A DNA stretch of 64,000 bases from Rhodococcoides fascians A44A. Lineage in GTDB: Bacteria; Actinomycetota; Actinomycetes; Mycobacteriales; Mycobacteriaceae. The notes below the pieces were generated by a model. The model was not told where the DNA came from, searched no databases, and saw only the letters and a list, made by a program, of their open reading frames with translations. The position numbers were made by a program, and so were the translations under genes. Of the stretch, positions 16,344 through 24,549 are shown one piece after another; the first letter of the stretch is position 1; every line of letters begins with the position of its first letter. The stretch is from positions 1,946,042 to 2,010,041 of the forward strand of contig NZ_JMEX01000008.1 of assembly GCF_000760735.1 (NCBI RefSeq). The letters are read 5' to 3'.

Positions 16344-17746
16344 TGTATGCGAGTGACTTGGCCGGTCTGTCGGGAACGGTACCTACCGAAGCCGATTCGC
16401 ACTTCTTGATCCAACCGTGTTCGAACGCTTCGCAGCTCGGCACCTACCGCCGATTGAGACGCGACATCTTCGTCCGAGAGCAGGGGCTGTTCGCCGGGTC
16501 CGATCACGACGACGTCGACGACGACCCGCGCACGGTAGTACTGGTCGCCACTGCATCCGACGGCAGCGTGCTGGGCGGAGTTCGGTTGGCTCCCTGCACA
16601 TCGACCGATCTGGGGTGGTGGGCCGGCAGCCGGTTGGTGGTTTCGTCGGCGGCGCGCACATCCGGGGTCGGGCCGGCGTTGGTGCGGGCCGCGTGTGCGC
16701 ACGCCGAAAGTCACGGCGTACTGCGCTTCGACGCCACCGTGCAGAAACAGAACGAAACGCTCTTCACCAGGCTGGGATGGGTCAGACGCGCCGACGTCGA
16801 CGTGCACGGCGCGCCACACGTCGCCATGTACTGGCCGATCGATCGAATCGAGCGGCTCGTGGTCTCGACCAAGGCGATGCTCGCGGGTGTGCTCGCACCC
16901 TTGCGTGCTCAGCCACTCGGTCTCGGTGCCAAAGGATTCCGTGGCGACGACGGAGTCCCCGTTCCGGGGAGCGACATCATCGCCGCGTGCGACGCCATCC
17001 TGCCTTCCATGGTCGACCGCGATCCCGAATGGGCGGGCTGGTGTGCCGCACTGGTCAACCTGAACGACCTGTCGGCAATGGGGGCCCGGGCCGTCGGAAT
17101 GCTCGACGCGGTCGGTGCCCCGACACAGTCGAGGCTCACGCGCATCGTCCGAGGGTTGGCCAACGCGTCACAGGCCTGGCAAGTACCGGTCCTCGGTGGT
17201 CACACCCAGGTCGGGGTGCCGTCGTCGCTGTCGGTCACGGCACTCGGAAGTACCCCGCGCCCCGTTCGCGCCGGCGGCGCGTCCGCCGGAGACGTCCTGA
17301 CTCTCACCGCGGACATCGAAGGCAACTGGCGACGGGGTTATCAAGGTCAGCAGTGGGATTCGTCGTCCAGACGAAACTCCGAGGAGCTCACGCAGATGGC
17401 GTCGTTCGTCGCTCGGACGGCGCCCCGAGCCGCGAAGGATGTCTCGATGGCCGGCCTCGTCGGCACTACCGGAATGCTCGCCGAAGCGAGCGGAACCGGA
17501 GCCGTTCTCGACGTCGCCTCCATCCCCAAACCCGACGCCGCCGCCATGGGCGAGTGGGTCACGTGTTTTCCAGGGTTCGCGATGATCACCGCGGACCGTC
17601 CCGATGCGCAGTGTGCACCGTCGGGACCAGCAGTATCCGCTCGATGCGGCCAGCTCACCGACATTCCGGGCGTCGCTTTGCGGTGGCCCGACGGAATCAC
17701 CACGTCAGCGGTCACGTCCACCGTGACCGGATTGGGAGAAGCATGA
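16343..17746 (+). CDS. GNAT acetyltransferase fused to AIR-synthase-like domain (MSMEG_0567/Sll0786-Sll0787)
   Basis: A 467-residue two-domain protein. Residues about 20-160 are a GNAT N-acetyltransferase (RRDIFVREQGLF, LGGVRLAP, GVGPALVRAACAHA as the acetyl-CoA loop). Residues about 185-465 resemble the PurM/SelD (AIR synthase) ATP-binding fold, with LVNLNDLSAMGARAVGMLDA and VLGGHTQVG. In cyanobacteria these are two genes, Sll0786 and Sll0787; mycobacteria have the fusion. A plausible role is ATP-dependent activation plus acetylation of the cluster product. The ATG overlaps the previous stop (TGATG) and the stop overlaps the nitrilase ATG (ATGA). Confidence 0.88.
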   Translation: MYASDLAGLSGTVPTEADSHFLIQPCSNASQLGTYRRLRRDIFVREQGLFAGSDHDDVDDDPRTVVLVATASDGSVLGGVRLAPCTSTDLGWWAGSRLVVSSAARTSGVGPALVRAACAHAESHGVLRFDATVQKQNETLFTRLGWVRRADVDVHGAPHVAMYWPIDRIERLVVSTKAMLAGVLAPLRAQPLGLGAKGFRGDDGVPVPGSDIIAACDAILPSMVDRDPEWAGWCAALVNLNDLSAMGARAVGMLDAVGAPTQSRLTRIVRGLANASQAWQVPVLGGHTQVGVPSSLSVTALGSTPRPVRAGGASAGDVLTLTADIEGNWRRGYQGQQWDSSSRRNSEELTQMASFVARTAPRAAKDVSMAGLVGTTGMLAEASGTGAVLDVASIPKPDAAAMGEWVTCFPGFAMITADRPDAQCAPSGPAVSARCGQLTDIPGVALRWPDGITTSAVTSTVTGLGEA

Positions 17747-18624
17747 ACGACACGACCATCTCCGTGGCCGCAGCCGAATTCGGCCGCGACATGGAACAGG
17801 GATACCGGACCATTGCCGCGTTGCTCGAAGAGGCGCGCAACCGCGGAAGTCAGCTGCTGGTGCTGCCCGAGGCCTGCCTCGGCGGGTACCTCCCTTCGTT
17901 GGGTGGCGGTGACGAATCCGAGGAAGCGCGCCGGCGCAGGCTCGAAAGCCTTCCTCCTGCTTTGGAACTGGACGGACCGGAGTTGAAGCGGGTCATCGAC
18001 ATGGCGGGCGACACCGTGATCACCCTCGGATTCTGCGAGAAGGACGGCGGCACACGCTACAACGCGGCGGTCACGCTGCACGGCGACGGAATACTCGGTT
18101 CGTACCGCAAGGTGCATCAGCCGCTCGGCGAAAACCTCTGCTACGACGCAGGCGACAGCTACGCTGCCTTCGATACTCCGGTCGGCCGGATGGGTATGCA
18201 GATCTGCTACGACAAGGGATTCCCTGAAGCCGCACGTGAACTTGCGCTCGACGGCGCGGAGATCATCACCTCCATCTCCGCGTGGCCGACCGCCCGTACC
18301 GCGACAGTCGAGAACATGGAGGACGACCGCTGGAAGCAGCGCTTCGACATCTACGACCGCGCCCGCGCACTGGAGAACCAGGTGGTGTGGGTGGCAGCCA
18401 ACCAGTCGGGCACCTTCGGATCCTTGCGGTTCGTGTGCAGCGCCAAGATCGTCGGACCCGGTGGCGAGATTCTCGCGGGCACCGGCGTCGAACCCGGTTT
18501 GGCGACGGCGACGGTGGATGTCCAAGGGTTGATGGCGGCTGCACGCGGAGGCGGAATGTACAACCTGCGCGATCGTCGGCCCTCGGTGTACAAGACCATC
18601 ACGAAAGAGCCAGTTCATGCCTGA
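17743..18624 (+). CDS. Nit6803/Sll0784-type nitrilase
   Basis: A 293-residue nitrilase that hydrolyses a nitrile to acid and ammonia. The Glu-Lys-Cys triad is intact: Glu43 in LPEACLGGY, Lys123 in YRKVHQP and Cys155 in QICYDKGFPE. The sequence shows the single alpha-beta-beta-alpha sandwich of the superfamily, and length is near the family norm. It lies in the centre of the cluster with coupled start (ATGA) and an 8-base overlap with the next gene. The natural substrate of this clade is not settled; related Nit1C clusters are tied to cyanide assimilation. Confidence 0.95.
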   Translation: MNDTTISVAAAEFGRDMEQGYRTIAALLEEARNRGSQLLVLPEACLGGYLPSLGGGDESEEARRRRLESLPPALELDGPELKRVIDMAGDTVITLGFCEKDGGTRYNAAVTLHGDGILGSYRKVHQPLGENLCYDAGDSYAAFDTPVGRMGMQICYDKGFPEAARELALDGAEIITSISAWPTARTATVENMEDDRWKQRFDIYDRARALENQVVWVAANQSGTFGSLRFVCSAKIVGPGGEILAGTGVEPGLATATVDVQGLMAAARGGGMYNLRDRRPSVYKTITKEPVHA

Positions 18625-18907
18625 GATGCGATTTCTCGTGCAGTGGCCCGACGGCCGCGAACAATCCTGTTATTCACCGTCTCTGGTGATGCACGATTAC
18701 CTGACGCCCGGAGCGGAGTACTCGGTCGAGGAATTCGTGAAGCTGACCTCGGAAGCGTTGACGGTGGCCAGCGATCGCGTGCTGGCGAAATTCGGAATGC
18801 GGTGCACCTCCGCCGCCCAGCAGATGGAAGAAATTCACGACGTCGGCGCCGGGTACTCCTCGGGCGCAGTTCGTGTCCTGAGTATGTCGGGAGCTGAATT
18901 GTTATGA
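18617..18907 (+). CDS. MSMEG_0570-family nitrogen starvation response protein
   Basis: A 96-residue protein matching the small MSMEG_0570/Sll0785-like family: FLVQWPDGREQSCYSPSLV at the N-terminus and a C-terminal AGYSSGAVRVLSMSG. The role is unknown; its obligate presence in the cluster suggests a subunit or accessory factor for the radical SAM enzyme or the nitrilase. It overlaps the nitrilase by 8 bases and the oxidoreductase by 4 (ATGA). Confidence 0.85.
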   Translation: MPEMRFLVQWPDGREQSCYSPSLVMHDYLTPGAEYSVEEFVKLTSEALTVASDRVLAKFGMRCTSAAQQMEEIHDVGAGYSSGAVRVLSMSGAELL

Positions 18908-20160
18908 GCGAACATCACTCCGTGATCGTCGTCGGCGGTGGACAGGCGGGACTGTCCATCAGCTGGCATCTGACGCAGCGAGGAATCGACCACGTCGTCC
19001 TCGAGGCCGAGACCGTCGCGCACGAGTGGAAGGATTCCCGCTGGGACAACTTTACCCTCGTCACGCCGAACTGGCAGTGCGCCTTGCCCGGATTCTCCTA
19101 CGACGGTGACGATCCCGACGGCTTCATGAAGCGCGACGAGGTCTACGACTTCGTCCGGCGGTACGCAGACACCTTCGACGCACCCGTCCGCGAACACGTC
19201 TCGGTGGTGAACGCACTCCAAGGCACCGAGGGCGGCTTCGATCTCGAGACCACAGCCGGGCCGATGCACGCCGACCACCTCGTCGTTGCGGTCGGGGGAT
19301 ATCACATCCCGACGATCCCGCGTTTCGCCGAGAAGCTGCCGAGCGACATCCTTCAGATCCACTCGTCGGAGTATCGCGGGTCTCATCAGTTCCCGGACGG
19401 TGACGTGCTGGTCGTGGGTACCGGACAATCGGGTGCGCAGATCGCCGAGGACCTGCACCTGGACGGCAGGAGGGTGCACCTGGTCGCGGGGACCGCTCCG
19501 CGCGTCGCACGGTTCTATCGTGGCCGTGACTGTGTCGCCTGGTTGCACGACATGGGCGTCTACGATGTGTCCATCGAAGATCAGCCCGGTGGCGTCGGAA
19601 AACGCGAGAACACGAACCACTACGTGACGGGACGCGACGGTGGTCGTGACATCGACCTGCGCGCGTTCGCGACCGAGGGCATGCAGCTCTACGGCCGGCT
19701 TCTCGGCGTCGACGACGGGGTGCTGCGGTTCGCGCCGACGCTCGAAGCGTCACTCGATGCAGCCGACGCCGTCGCCGAGTCCATCAAGGACAACATCGAT
19801 GCCTACATCGAGCGTGAGGGTATCGATGCACCCACCGAGAAGCGCTACGTTCCGGTGTGGCGTCCGGAGCAGGAGACCACGGAGCTCGATCTGGCAGACA
19901 GCGACGTCACGGCAGTGGTCTGGTCCGTCGGCTTCCGTACCGACTACCGGTGGCTGAAGGTCGGTGCGTTCGACGGCGAGGGCCACCCGACGCACAACCG
20001 CGGTGTCACCTCGGTGTCGGGTCTGTACTTCCTCGGGCTGCCGTGGCAACACACCTGGGGGTCGGGACGCTTTGCTTCCGTAGCCCGCGACGCCGAGTTC
20101 CTGGCCGAGCAGATCGGCTTGGAAATCAGTGCTGCTCAGCCGGAGAAGGTAGTGGTCTAG
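18904..20160 (+). CDS. MSMEG_0569-family flavin-dependent oxidoreductase
   Basis: A 418-residue flavoprotein of the flavin monooxygenase-like group. The FAD site GGGQAGLS begins at residue 11, and a second dinucleotide site GTGQSGAQIAEDL at about 172-184 should bind NAD(P)H. Short C-terminal motif GVTSVSGLYFLGLPWQHTWG resembles the ATG-containing motif of these enzymes. It may oxygenate an amine or nitrogen of the cluster substrate, perhaps forming an oxime or nitrile precursor, but this is inference. It is coupled to the small protein upstream by ATGA and followed after 4 bases by the nitrilase-like pseudoenzyme gene. Confidence 0.9.
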   Translation: MSEHHSVIVVGGGQAGLSISWHLTQRGIDHVVLEAETVAHEWKDSRWDNFTLVTPNWQCALPGFSYDGDDPDGFMKRDEVYDFVRRYADTFDAPVREHVSVVNALQGTEGGFDLETTAGPMHADHLVVAVGGYHIPTIPRFAEKLPSDILQIHSSEYRGSHQFPDGDVLVVGTGQSGAQIAEDLHLDGRRVHLVAGTAPRVARFYRGRDCVAWLHDMGVYDVSIEDQPGGVGKRENTNHYVTGRDGGRDIDLRAFATEGMQLYGRLLGVDDGVLRFAPTLEASLDAADAVAESIKDNIDAYIEREGIDAPTEKRYVPVWRPEQETTELDLADSDVTAVVWSVGFRTDYRWLKVGAFDGEGHPTHNRGVTSVSGLYFLGLPWQHTWGSGRFASVARDAEFLAEQIGLEISAAQPEKVVV

Positions 20161-20164
20161 CTTC

Positions 20165-21019
20165 GTGACATCCATCAGGATAGGCGCTCTGGCAGCACAT
20201 TTCGGTCGAGACGTGGGTCGCGCGGTGTCCAAGATCGTCACGATCGTCGACAGCGCCAAGCGAGACGGACTCGATCTTCTCGTGCTGCCGGACGCCTCCC
20301 TCGGTGGGTACATCGACAGTCTCCGCAATCCCGACGTGTCCGAACTGCCGCCGACTCTGGACATCGACGGACCGGAGATCGCCGCCATCATGGCCGCCGC
20401 CGGGGATCTGACCGTGTGCGTCGGGTACACCGAGCTGGCCGGCGGGCTTCGCTACAACGCCGCGGTGTGTCTTACCGGCGATGGTGTGCTGGGTAGTCAC
20501 CGGAAGGTGCATCAGCCGCTGGGTGAGTCGCTCGCCTACGCTGCGGGGGACACATTCTCGGCCTTCGACACTCCTGTCGGTCGGATGGGCATGCTGATCG
20601 ACTACGACAAGACGTTCCCGGAATCCGCTCGCACGCTGGCGTTGGACGGTGCTCGCATCATCGCTGCATTGTCCGCGTGGCCTGCAAGTGTGACCGACCG
20701 GGCGTCCAGTCTGCCCAACGATCGCCAGTCTCGGTTGTTCGATCTGTACGACGCAGCACGTGCCGCGGAGAACCAGGTGGTCCTGGTCTCGTCCAACCAG
20801 ACCGGGGTGATGGGTTCGCTCCGATTCCTCGGACAGGCCAAGATCGTCGGTCCCGGCGGCGACGTGCTCGTCAAGACACGCGACAAAGGAGGCCTCGCCG
20901 TCGTCGACATCGACGTCGACGCCGAAGTCGACCGTGCGCGCCGGGGTCTGCACCACCTGGAAGAGCGGCGAGTGGATGCGTACCCGAATCTGTTGGACGA
21001 GAAAGGATCAGGAAGTTGA
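20165..21019 (+). CDS. Nitrilase-like protein with replaced catalytic residues
   Basis: A 284-residue paralogue of the cluster nitrilase; RKVHQPLGE, FDTPVGRMGM and ENQVV are shared, so the fold is the same. Only Lys114 of the triad remains. The glutamate is Asp43 (LPDASLGGY) and the nucleophilic cysteine is Asp146 (LIDYDKTFPE, where the active enzyme has QICYDKGFPE). Without the cysteine, nitrilase chemistry is not possible. It may be a regulatory or structural partner of the active subunit, since nitrilases form spirals of dimers, or it may bind the product. GTG start at 20165; the stop overlaps the TTG start of the glycosyltransferase. Confidence 0.9.
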   Translation: MTSIRIGALAAHFGRDVGRAVSKIVTIVDSAKRDGLDLLVLPDASLGGYIDSLRNPDVSELPPTLDIDGPEIAAIMAAAGDLTVCVGYTELAGGLRYNAAVCLTGDGVLGSHRKVHQPLGESLAYAAGDTFSAFDTPVGRMGMLIDYDKTFPESARTLALDGARIIAALSAWPASVTDRASSLPNDRQSRLFDLYDAARAAENQVVLVSSNQTGVMGSLRFLGQAKIVGPGGDVLVKTRDKGGLAVVDIDVDAEVDRARRGLHHLEERRVDAYPNLLDEKGSGS

Positions 21020-22080
21020 AGGTGGCACTCCTGACGTACTCGTCCAAGCCGCGCGGCGGAGTGGTGCACACGCTTCATCTGGCCGAAGCGCTCGCCCGCG
21101 CCGGCGAGGACGTCACCGTGTGGTCGCTGGGTCGAGGCGGCGATGCGGCATTCTTCCGTCCCGTCGATCCGTCGGTGACGGTCAGAATGGTTCCGTTCGA
21201 GGCCCGCGAGAACGAAACCGTCGGAGACAGGATTCTTCGTTCGATCGACGTTCTGGGGCAGGCATTCTCGCGCGAGGAGTACGACATCGTCCACGCGCAG
21301 GACTGCATCTCGGCGAATGCCGTGGGGCAGTGCATCCGGACTATCCACCACCTCGACACGTTCACGACCCCCGCGCTGGCTGCGTGCCACGAGCGCGCGA
21401 TCACGGAGCCTCGTGCGCGGATCTGCGTATCGGCCGCCGTGGCCGAAGAAGTACGAGCCGGTTGGGGTTTCACACCCACGGTGATTCCGAACGGAGTGGA
21501 TGCGCAGCGCTTCGACGCCGCAGCGAGGTCGAGGGGAACCCAGTGGCGGGACAAGCTCGGGAAGTACGTCCTGGCGGTGGGCGGCATCGAGCCTCGAAAA
21601 GGGTCACTGGACCTGCTCGACGCCTTCTCGTTGCTGAACAGGCCGGACTTCTCGCTCGTGTTCGCCGGAGGGGAAACACTGTTCGACTACCGCGACTACC
21701 GGCATGAATTCGATTCGCGGGCAGCAGAACTGGGAATCGAACCGGTCGTGCTCGGCGTCGTCGACGACGAGGAACTGCCGCACCTGGTCGCGCAGGCGAG
21801 CGTTCTTCCGTTCTTCTCGACGAAAGAGGGCTTCGGTCTGGCCGCCATGGAAGCGCTCGCGGCAGGCACACCCGTCGTCGCCCGCGACCTGCCGGTACTG
21901 CGTGAGGTGTTCGCGGACGCCGTCACGTACGCGACGAGCCCACAGGACATGGCGTCGGGACTGGCGGATGCGATCGATCACGGCCACGACCCGGACGTCG
22001 GTCGCGCCCTTGCGCGCAGCCTGACGTGGGACGAAGCAGCACGCAGGCACCTCGACTTCTATCGGTCGGTCCTCACATAG
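21016..22080 (+). CDS. MSMEG_0565-family GT4-type glycosyltransferase
   Basis: A 354-residue GT-B glycosyltransferase. The N-terminal domain begins KVALLTYSSKPRGGVVHT. The C-terminal donor-binding domain has VIPNGVD, GGIEPRKG, and the E-x7-E motif in STKEGFGLAAMEALAAGTPVV. It would attach a sugar from an activated nucleotide to the cluster product, which suggests that the pathway ends in a glycosylated metabolite. Start is TTG at 21016, overlapping the previous stop (TTGA) and preceded by AGGA; earlier in-frame starts would lie deep in the pseudo-nitrilase gene. It is the last gene of the cluster and ends 2 bases from a convergent gene. Confidence 0.88.
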   Translation: MKVALLTYSSKPRGGVVHTLHLAEALARAGEDVTVWSLGRGGDAAFFRPVDPSVTVRMVPFEARENETVGDRILRSIDVLGQAFSREEYDIVHAQDCISANAVGQCIRTIHHLDTFTTPALAACHERAITEPRARICVSAAVAEEVRAGWGFTPTVIPNGVDAQRFDAAARSRGTQWRDKLGKYVLAVGGIEPRKGSLDLLDAFSLLNRPDFSLVFAGGETLFDYRDYRHEFDSRAAELGIEPVVLGVVDDEELPHLVAQASVLPFFSTKEGFGLAAMEALAAGTPVVARDLPVLREVFADAVTYATSPQDMASGLADAIDHGHDPDVGRALARSLTWDEAARRHLDFYRSVLT

Positions 22081-22082
22081 GG

Positions 22083-23126
22083 TCAGTCTCTTCTGTTCCT
22101 TCGCAGTGCGTGCGGCTTGAGCTTGTGGAAGCCGCGAACACGAAGGGAGCGAAGAGACTTGAGGTAGAACTCGGAATCTTCCCTCAGCAGTTCCGTCAGC
22201 GTCGTGTCCACCAGGATGGTTCCCGGGTGCGCCGAGCTGGTCAGGCGCGCAGCCATGTTGACGACCGAACCGTAGAGGTCGCCGTAACGGGCAAGCACCG
22301 GTCCCCAGGCGATTCCGACGCGGAGCTCGGGCATGTCCTCGTAGGTCGCGAACGCATCCTGGAGATCGAGGGCGATGTGGGCGGCGTCCTCGGGCGTCTG
22401 CGCACTGAACATCACTTCGTCGCCGACGTTCTTGATCACCGAACCACGACCGCGCGCAATGATGTTGGTGGCCACGGACTCGAACTGCTCGAGCAGTTCG
22501 GTGAGCTCGTCGATGGCGAGGCGTCGCGTCAGGCTGGTGTATCCGACCATGTCGGCGAAACCGACGGCCAAGGTACGGCTGGTGGTCTCCTCGCCCGGAT
22601 CGGCGATGGCGCGGCCGGCGGTGGCCGCCAGATGCCTGCGCCAGGTGTAGGACTGCAGGGCTTCGAGAGTCGGCACCGTCTGCGCCGCGATCTCGCGCGC
22701 GTCGCGGCGGATGGCGTCGAGGTCTGCGGGGCTCGCGAGCTCGTCGGCGTCCCGGCCCTCGGCGTCACGTCCCTCGGCGACGCGGTCGTGTATGTGACTG
22801 TTCACAACGCCCACTTGCCATTCGGTGAGCCTGGACATCGTCTGACCGAGGGTGCGCGCGATGGCGACCTCCATGTCCGGCCGGATGACCTTCTGCTCGG
22901 TGAGACCGGTGATCATGCGCAGAGCATCGAGGTCCGCGTCGGTGTACACGACGGCATCGGCGTCGGTGTGAACCGGGAAGCCCATCGCGATCCACAATTG
23001 AATTACTCGCTCGAGCGGTATCCCCGATTTCTCGACGATATCCGTGCGCGTGTATTTCGGTGTTCCCCCCAGCAGATTCTTTTCGATTTCTCTCTGCACG
23101 ACCGAGTTGATCTGTTCTTCAGGCAT
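22083..23126 (-). CDS. Class III adenylate cyclase with N-terminal regulatory domain
   Basis: A 347-residue protein. Residues 1-165 resemble the autoinhibitory, pH-sensing domain of M. tuberculosis Rv1264 and Rv2212 (adenylate cyclase regulatory domain). Residues 180-340 are the catalytic domain: metal-binding Asp192 (FADMVGYT) and Asp236 (VGDEVMF), and the transition-state Asn/Arg in YGSVVNMAARLT. It should make cAMP as a homodimer. ATG 23126 fits the family start and overlaps the upstream PlsC gene by 8 bases. The linker contains a short duplicated run AEGRDAEGRDAD. Placement after two phospholipid acyltransferases suggests co-expression with membrane synthesis. Confidence 0.88.
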   Translation of the reverse strand: MPEEQINSVVQREIEKNLLGGTPKYTRTDIVEKSGIPLERVIQLWIAMGFPVHTDADAVVYTDADLDALRMITGLTEQKVIRPDMEVAIARTLGQTMSRLTEWQVGVVNSHIHDRVAEGRDAEGRDADELASPADLDAIRRDAREIAAQTVPTLEALQSYTWRRHLAATAGRAIADPGEETTSRTLAVGFADMVGYTSLTRRLAIDELTELLEQFESVATNIIARGRGSVIKNVGDEVMFSAQTPEDAAHIALDLQDAFATYEDMPELRVGIAWGPVLARYGDLYGSVVNMAARLTSSAHPGTILVDTTLTELLREDSEFYLKSLRSLRVRGFHKLKPHALRRNRRD

Positions 23127-24549
23127 GTCCCAGCGTTCTGTCGAAAAAGGACCGGACGTCGTCGATGTAGTTGTCGATCTTCTCGGGAACCCAGTCCTCG
23201 GTGGAGATGGGCTCGCCGACGGTGACATCGACCGTACCGGAGTGCGCGGTGAAATCCTTCTTCCACATCACGTCGCCTGCGTTGTGGATGACGATGGGAA
23301 CGATGGGTACGCCGGCCTGCATCGCGAGGTGGAAGCCGCCCTTCTTGAACCGGCCGAGCCGCGACGTCGGCATCCGGGTGCCCTCGGGCGCGATCGCCAC
23401 GGAAATGCCGGAATGCAACTTCTCGATGGCCGGGGCCATGGCCTCTCTGGCCTGGGCTGGATCGCCGCGGTCGATGTAGGCGACGTCGAAGATCTTGCCG
23501 AGGAGAGCGAAGCGCGGGTCGCGTTCGAGTTCCCGCTTGGCGACGGCGGTGATGTCGCGACGGAGGATCGACGCCACGATGATCGAATCCGCGGTGCTCT
23601 GGTGATTGAACATGAACACCGCAGGCCGAGCGGACCACGCGTTCTCGGTGCCGACGACGTTCAACTTCACGCCCGCGAGCGTCAGCGCGATGTCCGGGGC
23701 GATGGAGGAGGTGATGTTGGCACCGGTCCGCCTGCTGCGGGTCAACAGGCCGAGACCGAGCCCGATCCCGGCACTGGCGAGGACGGAGCCCAGGGCAGCG
23801 GTACTGCGAACAGCCGACGCCAGGTCGGTGCCGCGCTTGGGGTTCTCGAGCCTCAACGACGTCCAGCCGGCCTTGTCCGCGTGCCGGGTGAGCTCCTCGT
23901 CGGGGTTGAGTGCGACGGGTCGGCCGACCTCCGCCAGAAACGGCACGTCCTCGCCGCCGTTGGAGTATCCGAAACAGCGAGCCAGGTCGAGGCCCTCCCG
24001 GTCCGCGTAATCCGCGACGGCCTTCGCTTTGCGCGGCCCCCACAACGACGTCCCGACGAGTTCGCCGGTGAGGACGCCGTCGACGACGACCGGTGTGGTG
24101 CACAGCAACTCGTCGAACATCAGGTCCTGCTCTACGGGAATGGCCTGATACGGGGTCGCGGAGGTAGCCATCACCAACCGGTGCCCCGCGTGTCGGTGTG
24201 CTTCGACGAGCCTGCGGGCCTGCGGGTAGATCATCGGTGCGATCTCGTTGCGGAACAGCGTGTATGCCTGCTCCATGAGGTCCTCCTCGCGCCGTCCCTC
24301 TAGACCCTTGACGGCCTTGCCCATCAGATTGTCGACGGGGGAGTTGCGCATCCGCATCTCCACGACGGCGCTCGAGATCTCCCACAGTTCGTGAACGGTG
24401 ACATCGAGAGTCTTCAGGCGTTCCAGGAACACGGCTTTCGCGGAGAAGCCGTTGATCAGCGTGCCGTCGAGGTCGAAGAACGCCGCAGTGTCCGGGCCTT
24501 CGGGTGCCTCGGCGATGGCCTGCAGCTGGAGGTCGAGAGGGCTGGTCAT
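23119..24549 (-). CDS. plsC: HAD phosphatase fused to 1-acylglycerol-3-phosphate acyltransferase
   Basis: A 476-residue fusion like M. tuberculosis Rv2483c. The N-terminal HAD-IB domain has FFDLDGTL (Asp26, Asp28) and later GYSNGGEDVPFL. A hydrophobic stretch (about 250-268) precedes the acyltransferase, whose catalytic motif is NHQSTAD (His316, Asp321), followed by APEGTRMPTSRLGRFKKGG. It would put the second acyl chain on lysophosphatidate at the membrane; the phosphatase part's substrate is not known. The start overlaps the PlsB stop (ATGA), so translation is coupled. Confidence 0.92.
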   Translation of the reverse strand: MTSPLDLQLQAIAEAPEGPDTAAFFDLDGTLINGFSAKAVFLERLKTLDVTVHELWEISSAVVEMRMRNSPVDNLMGKAVKGLEGRREEDLMEQAYTLFRNEIAPMIYPQARRLVEAHRHAGHRLVMATSATPYQAIPVEQDLMFDELLCTTPVVVDGVLTGELVGTSLWGPRKAKAVADYADREGLDLARCFGYSNGGEDVPFLAEVGRPVALNPDEELTRHADKAGWTSLRLENPKRGTDLASAVRSTAALGSVLASAGIGLGLGLLTRSRRTGANITSSIAPDIALTLAGVKLNVVGTENAWSARPAVFMFNHQSTADSIIVASILRRDITAVAKRELERDPRFALLGKIFDVAYIDRGDPAQAREAMAPAIEKLHSGISVAIAPEGTRMPTSRLGRFKKGGFHLAMQAGVPIVPIVIHNAGDVMWKKDFTAHSGTVDVTVGEPISTEDWVPEKIDNYIDDVRSFFDRTLGHA

